From NCBI GenBank assembly GCA_963681505.1, contig OY811978.1, positions 8,577,236 through 8,641,235 of the forward strand: a DNA stretch of 64,000 nucleotides, written 5' to 3'. The position numbers and the translations under genes were made by a program. The DNA comes from Eunapius fragilis (lineage: Eukaryota; Porifera; Demospongiae; Spongillida; Spongillidae). The notes beneath the pieces were generated by a model that saw nothing but the letters and a program-made list of their open reading frames with translations, did no database searches and had not been told where the DNA came from. Below, one piece after another: positions 21,573 to 41,778 of this stretch; positions within the stretch are counted from its first letter, which is position 1; each line of letters starts with the position of its first letter.

Positions 21573-24500
21573 TGTGTGTGTGAACCTTCATGTGGTCACT
21601 TCCTATTGCCATGTCGTCACTTCCTGTTGCCATGTGGTTAATTCCTGTTACAACTTGATCGTTAAAGGTTTATTGTTTTGCAACAATAAAGTACCAACAT
21701 TAGTGAAAGTGAATAATTTAATCACACCTGGATCCCTTGAGGCAGATTATCACATGAGGGTGGTTATCAGGGTGGTTATCACATGAGGGTGGTTATCACA
21801 CGAGGGCGGTTATCAGGGTGGTTATGAAATGAGGGCGGTTATCAAATGAGAGCGGTTATCACATGTGGCAACTGTTACATGCATTTGGTTACAGAGTACA
21901 TCAAGTATGGGACCAAGGATTCTTCCGAATTGAAAAACTCTGAAGGTTAGTTTGACAATGCACGACTCTACTGCTGTGATATCTTCTGACAGTTGCACAA
22001 GATGTGATATCGGAGGCAGCCAATGAATCAAATAGCAGGATTGAGGAATTGGTACGTTGTGAAGGAGTTTATATCTTGAGCTGCAGAAGATGAGTTCCAC
22101 CATTAGAAAAACTGCAATGAGATCTTGGCCATCCAGCGGTCCCTCAATGGGACCAAGTCGCTGCTGGTACCAGGAAGGGTGGGTACACCCTCTCAATCGC
22201 TGTGCAAATTGTCATGTATGTATTCTTTTTTACCACATACACATTACATGCACATGAATGCACACACACACACACATGCACAATCTCACACACCATGGCA
22301 ATGCTTCCGTTAAGTCATTTATCAAAAAAGGGGAATTGCTGAAACAGTCCAGAAAGGCTTCTTATACTCGAATGTTTTTCCTGGTTAGTGTTTTTTGGTG
22401 GTTTTTCCCAATAAGTTACACTGGAAGCAGTATCGAATGTTTATTCTGGTGAATGTATTGGTATCCTTGTGGTTGGTATACTGACTGTATACTAATGTTT
22501 GCTTAATAGTGTACATAATAGCATGCTGTAACCCCACAGACATGGCTGACAATCATGTCAAGTACTGAATCCTGAAATCCTCACCATCACACCTCACCTC
22601 CACACAGCACTCCTCACCTCCACACAGCACTCCTCACCTCCACACAACACTCCTCAACTCCACACAGCACTCACCTCCACATAACACTCCTCACCTTCAC
22701 ACAACACTCCTCACCTCCACACAGCACTCCTCAACTCCACACAACACTCCTCACCTCCACACAGCACTCCTCAACTCCACACAGCACTCACCTCCACATA
22801 ACACTCCTCAACTCCACACAGCACTCCTCACAACCACACAGCACTTCTCACCATCACACAGCACTCCTAACCCCACATAGCACACCTCACCTCCACACAG
22901 CACTCCTCACTGAATGACCATGCTGGGTTATCACATGGCCACACTGGGTTATCACATGGTCACACTGGGTTATCACATGGCCACACTGGGTTATCACATG
23001 GCCACACTGAGTTATCACATGACCACACTGGTTATCACATGGCCACACTGGTTATCACATGGTCACACTGGGTTATCACATGGCCACACTGGGTTATCAC
23101 ATGACCACACTGGTTATCACATGGCCACACTGGGTTATCACATGGCCACACTGGTTATCACATGGCCACACTGGGTTATCACATGGCCACACTGGGTTAT
23201 CACATGGCCACACTGGGTTATCACATGGTCACACTGGGTTATCACATGGCCACACTGGGTTATCACATGGCCACACTGGGTTATCACATGGCCACACTGG
23301 GTTATCACATGACCACACTGGGTTATCACATGGCCACACTGGTTATCACATGGCCACACTGGGTTATCACATGGTCACACTGGGTTATCACATGGCCACA
23401 CTGGGTTATCACATGACCACACTGGGTTATCACATGACCACACTGGGCTATCACATGGCCACACTGGTTATCACATGGTCACACTGGGTTATCAATGTTC
23501 ATGCTGGATGTGTTGTGATGTATTCATTGCTACACAGTTTTCAGATATGCTTCTTCATACGGACGTGGGCATTGGTTTGGGCCAGTCATTCAAGGTCAAG
23601 GATGAGCTGTCCGTGTGGGGAATGAAGGTAACGTGCAGCCACGACAGACAATCAGGTGATGTTGGCATGTGGTTACTATGGTTACTGTGCAGGTGGAGGT
23701 CCCCTCAGTGCCCCCTCAGCCCCACTGTTTCATAGTTACCAGCGTCAAAAGAGCTCTCATCCTCTCTGCAAGGTGAAGCTCGCTGTGAACCAATACCAAA
23801 GTACCTGGTTATTTTAAATTTTCATTTTCACTCACCTGTTCAGGTCTGAAGTGGAGAAACAGGATTGGATGAAAGTATGTTCAGCCAGTAACAATATTTA
23901 TCTGCATGGTCTAATTGCACTACAGATGTTCCTTTCAACGTTACCAGTTTCCCTTAGCACCCAAGTGTCCCTTACCACCCTAGTGTCCCTTAGCACCCTA
24001 GTGTCCCTTAGCACCATAGTGTCCCTTAGCACCATAGTGTCCCTTAGCACCCATGTCCCTTAGCACCATAGTGTCCCTTAGCACCATGTCCCTTAGCACC
24101 ATAGTGTCCCCTAGCACCCTAGTGTCCCTAGTGTCCTTTAGCACCTAGTGTTATTTAGCACCTAGTGTTTTTTAGCACCAGCGGTGTTACTGAGGTGTAA
24201 GTAAACCTTTGGGTACCCTTGGATCCTCCAGGCCCTAAGAGGTGCCATTGATGTCCACCAGAAGAAGTTCTGTACACTCCAAGTGACACCCACGGTATGA
24301 CCTTGTGCTAATCCTACCATATTTAACCCTGTTTTATCTCCTCTCGCACAGTTAAAGGGCGAGTTTGGGTCAACAGCTCCCATAATGGTACCTGATAAGA
24401 ATGTGACCATGTGCCAGCTATGTGCTGAGGTCTTCACAACAACCTTCAGACGTCACCACTGTAGGGCTTGTGGCAAGGTGCGTGGGCGGGTACACATGTA

Positions 24501-27500
24501 TGGGGTCTGCGGACATGTATGGTCTGTAGGCGTGTCCACATGTACATGTGTTCCTGTTGGACGGGTCCATCCAATGGGTCCCCAGTGTACATGTCCACAT
24601 GTATGGTCTGTGGACGTGTCCACATGTATGGTCTGTGGACGTGCATGTATGGTCTGTGGACGTGCATGTATGGTCTGTGGACATGCATGTATGGTCTGTG
24701 GATGTGCATGTATGGTCTGTGGACATGTCCACATGTATGGTCTGTGGACATTGTACCCATGTATGGTCTGTGGACATTGTACCCATGTATGGTCTGTGGA
24801 CATTGTACCCATGTATGGTCTGTGGACATTGTACCCATGTATGGTCTGTGGACATTGTACCCATGTATGGTCTGTGGACATTGTACCCATGTATGGTCTG
24901 TGTACATTGTACCCATGTATGGTCTGTGGACATTGTACCCATGTATGGTCTGTGAACATTGTACCCATGTATGGTCTGTGGACATTGTACCCATGTATGG
25001 TCTGTGAACATGGTACCCATGTATGGTCTGTGGACATTGTACCCATGTATGGTCTGTGGACATTGTACCCATGTATGGTCTGTGGACATTGTACCCATGT
25101 ATGGTCTGTGTACATTGTACCCATGTATGGTCTGTGGACATTGTACCCATGTATGGTCTGTGAACATTGTACCCATGTATGGTCTGTGGACATTGTACCC
25201 ATGTATGGTCTGTGAACATGGTACCCATGTATGGTCTGTGAACATTGTACCCATGTATGGTCTGTGGACATTGTACCCATGTATGGTCTGTGGACATGGT
25301 ACCCATGGCTATCATGTCTTGATGTCTGACGCACAATTTGTGGTGATGTAATGCAGGTGGTGTGTGGCAATTGCTCGCAGAAGAAGGCCTACCTTTCATA
25401 CAACAGCAGATCAGAACGGGTCTGTGACACTTGCTATGCCAGCTCAGCAAGAAAGCGTGCTGGGAGCTATGCATCAGCCATATCCTCTGACCCAGTGGGA
25501 GAGGAGGACCTTGACAGCAGCCTAACCAACGGCCATCATTCTGATCCACAGGAGGACAGCTCAGACATTCTTAAGGCGAGTGACTGGACGGGTCTCCGGT
25601 GTTCCCATTGGATGGGTCCCCGGTGTTTCCATTGGATGGGTCCCTAGTGTTCCCATTGGATGGGTCCCCAGTGTTCCCATTGGACGGGTCCCCAGTGTTT
25701 CCATTGGACGGGTCCCCAGTGTTCACATTGGACGGGTCCCCGGTGTTCTCATTGGATGGTTCCCCAGTGTTCCCATTGGATGGGTCCCCAGTGTTCCCAT
25801 TGGGCGGGTCCCCAGTGTTCCCATTGGACGGATCCCCAGTGTTTCCATTGGACGGGTCCCCAGTGTTCTCATTGGACGGGTCCCCGGTGTTCCCATTGGA
25901 TGGTTCCCCAGTGTTCCCATTGGATGGGTCCCCAGTGTTTCCATTGGACGGATCCCCAGTGTTCCCATTGGATGGGTCCCCAGTGTTCCCATTGGACGGG
26001 TCCCCAGTTTTCCCATTGGACGGGTCCCCAGTGTTCCCATTGGATGGGTCCCCAGTGTTCCCATTGGATGGGTCCCCAGTGTTCCCATTGGATGGGTCCC
26101 CAGTGTTCCCATTGGATGGGTCCCCAGTGTTCCCATTGGATGGGTCCCCAGTGTTCCCATTGGATGGGTCCCCAGTGTTCCCATTGGATGGGTCCCCAGT
26201 GTTCCCATTGGATGGGTCCCCAGTGTTCCCATTGGATGGGTCCCCAGTGTTCCCATTGGATGGGTCCCCAGTGTTCCCATTGGATGGGTCCCCAGTGTTC
26301 CCATTGGATGGGTCCCCAGTGTTCCCATTGGATGGGTCCCCAGTGTTCCCATTGGATGGGTCCCCAGTGTTCCCATTGGATGGGTCCCCAGTGTTCCCAT
26401 TGGATGGGTCCCCAGTGTTCCCATTGGATGGGTCCCCAGTGTTCCCATTGGATGGGTCCCCCAGTGTCGGATGGGTCCCCACGACCATCATACAACCAGC
26501 ACAAGCACAAACATACAGTTATTTATAATCACTGCAGACCAGAGGCTTTGACACTACAGCAGCTGTGGCCGGGTATGTGTGGGTACAGAAGGACCCTAAG
26601 AGGTTTGTGAAGATGTGGTATCACGTCAAGAAAGACTTTGTGCTGTACAAGTTCAAGGCACACGAGGTATGCCCACCCCGCAGTATATACACCAGCCCCA
26701 GCCCCACCCCAGTATAACCCAGCCCCACCCCCAGTATAACCCAGCCCCACCCCCACCCCACCCCCCAGTATAACCCAGCCCCACCCCCACCCCCCAGTAT
26801 AACACAGCCCCACCCCCAGTATACACTCTGGTGCATATAGCCATGATGTGTACCAGTTAAAGTCTATATAGAAGTACTTTTATTTTTTGCCTTTACAGGA
26901 TGTGAAAGCCATTGGAACTGTTCCACTCCCTGGGTACATCGTCAAACCAGTAAGACTGCTATCCTCAGCATGTTGATCTGGAATAATGGCAGGCCATTTT
27001 GTAGGAAATTGAAACAGCCACTATTAGCCTTCTACATGAGTCGATCGAAAAAGAATTTGTTGTACATGAAACGTTTAAACTGGATAATCCAGCAGATCTG
27101 GAAAAGTAAGCCACACCCCCACAAGTAATGATCGTATCACTCAGTACATATGTACGTAACACACACACATATGTACGTAACATACACACATACGTATGTA
27201 ACACACATGTATGCGTACGTAACACACATACATATGTACATAACACACGTACATACGTACGTAACACAAGTATGTATGTGTGTTATGTACCTATGTATGG
27301 GTGTTACGTACCTATGTATGTGTTATGTACGTATGTACGTGTGTTGTGTACGTATATGTATGTGTTACGTACGTATATATGTGTGCATGTGTGTTACATA
27401 CATATGTATGTGCCATGCTGTCACCATCTCTCTCTGCTCCTCCAACAAGATGGATAACAGTACTATGCAAAGCAACTCAGCTGCAAACAGTTAGCACAGC

Positions 27501-27516
27501 CCAACAGATACTCTGA
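14882..27516 (+). CDS. FGD-like RhoGEF (DH-PH-FYVE-PH), about 1032 aa
   Basis: A predicted GDP-GTP exchange factor for a Rho-family GTPase (Cdc42 in the FGD family), targeted to phosphoinositide membranes. 26 exons: 14882-14900, 15042-15179, 15566-15729, 16649-about 16822, 16896-16992, 17379-17434, 18514-19263, 19590-19654, 20262-20438, 20533-20587, 20826-20927, 21300-21393, 21895-21945, 21993-22051, 22107-22178, 22315-22383, 23538-23627, 23693-23772, 23844-23874, 24232-24294, 24352-24477, 25357-25575, 26538-26666, 26899-26949, 27005-27105, 27450-27516. The DH domain opens at YVDRLRLISDFL and has LEPVLRILRYRLLL as its conserved helix. PH1 starts at IKKGELLKQSRKASYTRMFF. The FYVE domain carries MCQLC, RRHHCRACG, VVCGNC and CDTC zinc ligands. 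PH2 runs from GYVWVQKDP to WITVLCKATQ. The 465-residue N-terminus is low complexity with a 13-aa VNTR. The exon 22 donor is GC (AAG|GCGAGT). The end of exon 4 and the link of the first three exons to the rest rest on phase only. Confidence 0.82.
17575..18072. repeat. G-rich minisatellite (ggctgggtactaggggg), FGD intron
   Basis: About 30 copies of a 16-18 bp unit. Two long higher-order blocks (about 17610-17815 and 17826-18030) are nearly identical, showing segmental duplication of the array. The plus strand is strongly G-rich. Confidence 0.95.
18116..18245. repeat. 15-bp minisatellite (ataggcagcacctcc)
   Basis: About eight to nine copies of a 15-bp unit with c/t variants in the FGD intron before the VNTR exon. 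Confidence 0.95.
18680..19245 (+). repeat. Coding 39-bp VNTR in the FGD-like gene
   Basis: About 13-14 tandem copies of a 39-bp unit translate to GEQKPEEQKSACT with substitutions only at a few positions (M/T/V/S/L). The array is flanked by in-phase splice sites (acceptor before 18514, donor after 19263) and contains no stop. Every copy keeps the frame. Confidence 0.9.
19729..20125. repeat. Two minisatellites in FGD intron 8
   Basis: 19729-19940 is a 22-bp unit (ctcataggcccctcccaccatg), about nine copies. 19990-20125 is a roughly 33-bp unit built on ccatgagcaccatacctggt, four copies. They lie between the first DH exon and the exon at 20262. Confidence 0.95.
20640..20825. repeat. Pyrimidine-rich (CCCTCC)n tract, FGD intron 10
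   Basis: A homopyrimidine-biased run directly before the exon 11 acceptor, so it may double as an extended polypyrimidine tract. Confidence 0.85.
20975..21298. repeat. CA/CCA-rich minisatellite, FGD intron 11
   Basis: About 14 copies of a roughly 23-bp unit, cacatcaccacaacacaccac, filling most of the intron. Confidence 0.95.
21405..21584. repeat. (GT)n microsatellite, FGD intron 12
   Basis: About 180 bp of GT dinucleotides beginning a few bases after the exon 12 donor. Confidence 0.95.
22590..22912. repeat. 20-bp minisatellite (cacctccacacagcactcct)
   Basis: About 16 imperfect copies in the intron between the two PH1 exons (22383 and 23538). Confidence 0.95.
22918..23500. repeat. 21-bp minisatellite (ggttatcacatggccacactg)
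   Basis: About 28 copies, with 20-bp variants that shift frame. It directly follows the previous array and ends 38 bp before the next PH1 exon. Confidence 0.95.
23945..24185. repeat. Minisatellite (agtgtcccttagcaccat), FGD intron 19
   Basis: About 12 copies of a 14-18 bp unit between exons 19 and 20. Confidence 0.9.
24600..25310. repeat. 26-bp minisatellite (tgtatggtctgtggacattg core), FGD intron 21
   Basis: About 27 copies, preceded by shorter related units from 24480. It splits the FYVE domain between its HHCRACG and VVCGNC motifs. It creates long spurious ORFs on both strands. Confidence 0.95.
25590..26465. repeat. 24-bp minisatellite (ttggatgggtccccagtgtt core), FGD intron 22
   Basis: About 36 copies. 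The right half is almost perfectly homogenised and the left half is variant-rich. The unit is a multiple of three, so all six frames stay open over long stretches without being coding. Confidence 0.97.
26690..26822. repeat. Minisatellite (cagccccacccccagtataac), FGD intron 23
   Basis: About six imperfect copies immediately after the exon 23 donor. Confidence 0.9.
27140..27415. repeat. ACGTAC-rich simple repeat, FGD intron 25
   Basis: Alternating purine-pyrimidine blocks (cacacatacgtacgtaa, then tgtgttacgtacgtatg). The left half is the rough reverse complement of the right half, so it can fold on itself. Confidence 0.85.
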
Positions 27517-27980
27517 AGGTCTCAGCAGGAGCTCTCAAGGGGGCGGGGATTACCAAATCCATAATAATTGCTTGCTCCGAAGTAAATATGTAACATGTAC
27601 GTGATGTATGTATGTCTACATGTCTGTATCATGTGTGTGTGTGTATGGCAATCAGAATGTAAAGTGTCACTCCATTCTTGAGAACACAACCAGAACTGGT
27701 AACTAGTTAATAAGAAAAGGAGATTGTATGTTTGACCTCATCTCACCAATGACAATCTTTCAGTTAGTGGATGCCTCTCCACAGCTACACCATCAAGTGT
27801 TAGAGTGTTTCTTACTAAATATCCCAGCCATCTGGGTAAACACTGAACCCCTTACTGTTACAATTACATCATCAATATTCCCAGGCCCTTACCCTATCCA
27901 CCTCAGCACTCATTTGTAAACACATTCAATGACTGTACACTTGCGATGAGATTTAAAATGTACACACTTCTCTACACACA

Positions 27981-28022
27981 TCCGGCGTACTCCTTCAAAA
28001 AGATTTGGGAGACAGCCATCAT
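27981..28022 (-). promoter_or_regulatory. Candidate SECIS element of the selenoprotein S mRNA
   Basis: On the minus strand, about 100 nt after the selenoprotein S stop, ATGA (28022-28019) is followed by a stem arm GGCTGTCTCC, a loop with unpaired AAA (28006-28004), the returning arm GGAGTACGCC, and GA (27982-27981). This is the SECIS order: ATGA, helix, AA in the apical loop, helix, GA. Outer pairing is possible between CTACAC and GTGTAG. The central stem has about three mismatched pairs, so the fold is plausible but not verified. Confidence 0.55.
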
Positions 28023-28067
28023 GGAAACAGTAGGTGTAGTGTATGCAGGGTGGGTTTGGCCACACGC

Positions 28068-28120
28068 AGGAAGCACCCGCATGTGGGTGTGGCCACACAC
28101 AGGAAGCACCCGCATGTGGG
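28068..28120. repeat. Tandem 30-bp duplication in the selenoprotein S 3' UTR
   Basis: gccacacgcaggaagcaccc is followed by a near-identical second copy between the stop codon and the candidate SECIS. Confidence 0.8.
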
Positions 28121-28124
28121 GTGA

Positions 28125-29923
28125 TTAACCTCATCCTCCTCCTCCTCCGCCTACTAAAAAAGATGTCAGAAAAAATAATTCCTGAATGTAATGAAAAGTC
28201 AGATTGTAGGAACATACCTGTTCTTTTTTGGGGGCGGTAACCACTCCCCCTTGCTGCTCCTCCCCCTCCACTCATTGGGAGGTAGTTACCTGGTGTGCTC
28301 TATTAAAAGATGGTGTCTAGTGAATGGTTTGCATTTTACTGATGAAATTCTGATGGGCACCCAAAAATTGTACGATTACAAAAATCCATACTCATTCAAT
28401 TAAAAGCACGTTTGCTTTCCACGGAAGTAATAAATTACATTGTACCATGCCTGTTTTTAAAGGCAGCCTTATCGGGGGAGGGGGGGGGGGGGGGGGGGGG
28501 GACTCTACAAGTACATGTACTTATTAACACTGTGGGTTATATGAATACGTGTAACTTTGGTATAATCAGCACTTATCCCAAAATGTTATAGCGTTCATAT
28601 AACTACAGCCCTTTTGCAGTGAAATTAACCAGGTGTGAAGAAGGGAATGGGCTGGGGAAGAGAGAGAGGCACACACACCTGTTGCTTGGGGTGCTTAAAC
28701 TTGGTAACAACCTTGAATGTCTCCCACTGTTTGATCCTCTCTTCTCTCTCAGCAGCTGCACGCTACACAGAAGTTATAGTTACAAAGGTCACATGGCAAA
28801 CCAAAATACAAGTGTACATCCTAAATCTCCCCCCCCCCCCAAAATAAAATTTCTATATGTATAATTTAGAGTGATGAGATTTAAATCTTCCCAGATATAT
28901 CCAACCTCTGCTTGCTTTCTCTGGTACTCAGCCTCCTTCTCTTCGTGGAGACGCTGCATTTTCTCTCTGCTCCTTAGCAATGCATCCTGCATAATTTCAG
29001 CCTTGACTGGGTCTAAGAGTGGGGAGGGAAGGTGGGGGTGGGAGGAGGGGTAGGTGGAGGTGGGAGGAGGGGTAGGTGGGGGTGGGAGGAGGGGTAGGTG
29101 GGGTGGGAGGGAGGGGTAGGTGGGGATGGGAGGGAGGGGTAGTGGGAATGGGAGGGAGGGGTAGGTGGGGGAATGGAGGGAGGCGTAGGTGGGGAATGGA
29201 GGGAGGGGTAGTGGGGATGGAAGGGAGGGGTGGGTGGGGGAATGGGAGGGAGGGGTAGGTGGGGAATAGAAGGGAGGGGTAGGTGGGGAATAGAAGGGAG
29301 GGGAGGGGTAGGTGGGGGAATGGGAGGGAGGGGTAGGTGGGAATGGGAGGGAGGGAGGGGTAGGTGGAGGAATGGGAGGAATAGAGAGGGAATGGGAGGG
29401 GACAGGTGGGAGAGAGAGGGAATACATCATATCATACACTGGTATTAGATCCAAAAGTCTTGTCCACAGGCTCACTGAAACACATCACACCAAATCAAAG
29501 ATTTGTCCCCACTCCAACCAATGGTAGGAGCATACAACTCACCGAAATTGCTCTCTTCTTGAATTCTCTCTCGTTTCTTTCTCCATGCGTAATAGTAAGG
29601 CTTTAGTTTCACCCAGGCCACCATTACAACCACCAGGGCTAGCACTACGTACCACCCATATGCCGCCATCAGTGCCCATGCTAGTGCAAGGGGGGGTCTG
29701 ACTGAAACAAGTTCAACACACACACAATGCACCGTGCAGGCCTACCTTGTCGAGGAAAGTCGAGCATGGACGACTTGGCATATAACTGTCCGGCGCTCAT
29801 ACTGGCTTCTATATTTTCCTGCTGCTGCTAAGGCCAGTAATTAAACTGGTTGCCAAACTGGTTATCTAGTGGTGCGAGCAATGGACTAACCTCACTACTC
29901 TCGTCGTCGTCGTGAACCTCCAT
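28125..29923 (-). CDS. SELENOS: Selenoprotein S (VIMP), 191 aa with Sec at position 190
   Basis: An ER membrane adaptor that recruits p97/VCP for ER-associated degradation and is linked to ER stress and redox control. Exons (minus): 29923-29891, 29827-29746, 29701-29543, 29012-28906, 28762-28679, 28299-28218, 28153-28125; total 576 nt, 192 codons. There is a single membrane helix (WALMAAYGWYVVLALVVVMV), then a long charged coiled coil (RSREKMQRLHEEKEAEYQRK), and a Gly-rich C-terminus (YLPMSGGGGAARGSGYRP) as in human SELENOS. The last exon reads GGC, five GGA, TGA (28133-28131), GGT, TAA. The family's ...GGUG ending therefore requires TGA to be read as selenocysteine, two codons before the true stop. 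Length and Sec position match the 189-aa human protein (Sec188). Ordinary annotation would end the protein at the TGA and lose Sec-Gly. Intron 3 holds a G-rich satellite (about 29020-29415). Confidence 0.9.
28131..28133 (-). other. SELENOS: UGA selenocysteine codon of SELENOS
   Basis: TGA in the last coding exon is preceded by six Gly codons and followed by GGT TAA. The Gly-rich-Sec-Gly-stop ending is the family signature. Confidence 0.85.
29020..29420. repeat. GGGAGGGGTAGGTGG minisatellite, SELENOS intron 3
   Basis: About 15 imperfect 20-30 bp purine-rich units on the plus strand, pyrimidine-rich on the coding strand of the gene. Confidence 0.9.
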
Positions 29924-30020
29924 GTTTATTCTATTATTATTTTAAATTTTATTGTTCTAATTATCAACGTACAGTAGCTCTTGTTCACCCCCCCCCCCCC
30001 AAAAAAAAAACGCTGGGATA
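29924..30020. promoter_or_regulatory. Divergent promoter between SELENOS and CBS (97 bp)
   Basis: The start codons of the two opposite genes are 97 bp apart, so both 5' UTRs and core promoters must fit here unless upstream non-coding exons exist. The interval is AT-rich near SELENOS and holds a poly-C/poly-A run (29990-30010) near CBS. I see no TATA box with clear placement. Confidence 0.6.
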
Positions 30021-39406
<9,386 letters not shown>

Positions 39407-39628
39407 ACCCTTTAATGTAGTAATCAACACGAAAACCATTTGAAAGTAAAAGTAGTGTTCATGTGTAATGATCACATTAGTTGTAGGTCCACCCGGTGTT
39501 TGACACATGCTAGCTGTAGAGGAGTTTTACAATAAAGATTTACACAATAACAAGGACTTGGGGGTGGGGAGAACACTATGCAAAACGTTTGTCTCTTAGG
39601 GTTTGCAATGCTTATACCACCATGGTCC

Positions 39629-41556
39629 TCATCTTCGTCGCTTTGGTGACCGCTTTGGTGACCGTGACCTTGACTTGCTGTGTGACTGTCCTTCTGATCC
39701 AGATCTACTCCTCCGGTGCCCAGACCTTGATCGGCGTCCATACAAGAAACGCCTATAAATTTTATGAAGAAAAGAAAAAAAAAAAACAGATGGCGATTGA
39801 TCGGTTGACTGGAAACACAAGCCCCGCCTCTCACTTGAGTTCCCTGGAGATGGGCTTCAGATGCATGAAGTTGCAGAAGCCCCCTCGCGTGCACTCACTG
39901 GGTGTATAGGGTGGGGGGTGGGAAGGGAGGGAAAGGGGGAAGGGGAGAGTTATATAACGGCCACTATTCCCGGCAGCCATCATGGTGTGTGTGTGCAGAC
40001 CGCACGCTCTAGCTGCGGCCATGGCTACCCAAGCTATTCAGTTGCCTTGTGCAGTCCGTGGACAGGTCTCCTAGCAACAGCCTTACTGACCCCATCTCGT
40101 ACTGACGACAGCAAGCCTCTCTGAAGTCAGTGACGGGAGATAGCTCTGCATGGATTGGCTGGCCGTGATACCAACGGTTGTTCAAGTTCTGAACGGCTGA
40201 TTCTGCATCCTCCTCGTAACGGAACTGGTGGTGGGAGGGGTTATCATGGGGAGGTGAGGGAGGGGTTATCATGGGGAGGGGAGAGAGATGTGCAACAAAG
40301 ATAGGTTATGAACCCCCCCTGTTATCCATATAAAGCAAATACCACACCCAATCACCGACAGATTTAGCCACACTAACACATAGCCACATTAAATGCCCTA
40401 TTACCTGCACCTAGTCCAGAGAGCCCAATACCTCATTAACCACACCCACATACACCTAGCCATGTCACCTCACCATTCTGTGGCACAGCTTACCTTAATG
40501 TAGACATTCCCCACCAGATGGTCACCAAGGTTGTCACATACATTCATCTCCTCAATAGGACCATACTGTTGCACACGACCATAGAGCAATGGTGTGAGGA
40601 GAGCAGAGAAAGACAGTGGAATGCAGCCAAGGTAGAAGGGGCATGTGACCAATGAGGGACAGGCATGTGACCAAGATGGAAGGGGCATGTGACCAAGGAG
40701 GGACAGGCATGTGACCAAGGAGGGAGGGGCATGTGACCAAGATGGAAGGGGCATGTGACCAAGGAGGGACAGGCATGTGACCAAGGGACAGGCATGTGAC
40801 CAAGGTGGGACAGGCATGTGACCAAGGTGGAAGGGGCATGTGACCAAGGAGGGACAGGCATGTGACCAAGGAGGGAGGGGCATGTGACCAAGATGGAAGG
40901 GGCATGTGACCAAGGAAGGACAGGCATATATGAACAAGATTTCGAATGTCTTGGGGAGCCACTCACTCTATCCTCGCACTCAATGAACACATCCTGTGGG
41001 TGACAACATGCAATTGTTCATTTGCAAGCAAGGGTTACAATGGCGCTACCACTCACCTCAAAGAAATGGTTGTAATGTTCCATTTCAGCCTCCACGCTTA
41101 CTGCCAATTGAACCCATGCAGTGAAAGAATGCTTACAAGGTGAAAACATTCAACGCACTAGTCTGGCCCCCAGGGTTCTGTGTTTGATTATTCGGGTTCT
41201 GATACATATTCTGTAGAAGAATCGTCTGCGGATGCAGAGTTGAGGAGGCATTATTTAGAGTATATTATGTGTGTACCAAACGCACTTGGCTAAACGTTGG
41301 CTTATTATGCAGTCGGGAGCATCGATCACCATGACGGCACGCTCCAATTTTGAAGTAGAACGAGCAGTTCACCCTGTGAAATGCAAACAATGGGCAAAGA
41401 GACAGTCCCTTAGAGTGCTGCAAGGATTTATCTTCAGCAGTGATGAGTGACTAGTCTCTTCTCAACATTTTCTATCTTTCTATTGTGATTAGTTGCATAC
41501 ACTCTCACTTACTTATCCTTTTCTGTGCCGAAAATGGAGGCCAGATACTCCGCCAT
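39629..41556 (-). CDS. U2AF1: U2 snRNP auxiliary factor small subunit (U2AF35), 226 aa
   Basis: It recognises the AG of 3' splice sites with the U2AF large subunit in the nucleus. Exons (minus): 41556-41513, 41373-41286, 41225-41137, 41096-41057, 40993-40967, 40565-40494, 40224-40091, 39897-39835, 39752-39629; total 681 nt. It opens [15 protein letters not shown]. Zinc finger 1 is [20 protein letters not shown] and zinc finger 2 is [20 protein letters not shown]. The UHM/RRM has [20 protein letters not shown] and [21 protein letters not shown] short RS tail ([14 protein letters not shown]) ends the protein. Residues matching human S34 and Q157, known splice-site contacts, are conserved. The small exon at 41096-41057 needs a weak AAG acceptor, so the TFVEAEME junction is the least certain part. 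A 23-bp satellite lies in an intron. Confidence 0.93.
40625..40930. repeat. 23-bp minisatellite (ggcatgtgaccaaggaggga), U2AF1 intron
   Basis: About 13 copies with two alternating variants (acaggcatgtgacc and aggggcatgtgacc). Confidence 0.95.
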
Positions 41557-41778
41557 CTTGTCCCAGTAGCCGCTTAAATTTTAAATTTCCGTTCAAATAC
41601 CGTAATATACAGCAACTAATTAGTGATGACAGCTATGCATCCACGTGCTATTTTAAAAGACCTTTCATAATTACATTATAATCTATATAAATAAAGTACA
41701 CAACTCAATAACACAACTCAATAATATGCACACGAAACCGAGCAGCTGCACGTGCCGATGTTACGTCGTTGTAACGTA

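Noticed and set aside
24418..26610. ORFs of 240-367 codons on both strands
   Set aside because: They arise from the 26-bp and 24-bp minisatellites in FGD introns 21 and 22. The FYVE and PH2 exons join correctly only when these regions are spliced out.
27728..27919. 63-codon plus ORF after the FGD stop
   Set aside because: Most likely 3' UTR of the FGD gene. No domain, no splice signals, and it overlaps the convergent SELENOS 3' side.
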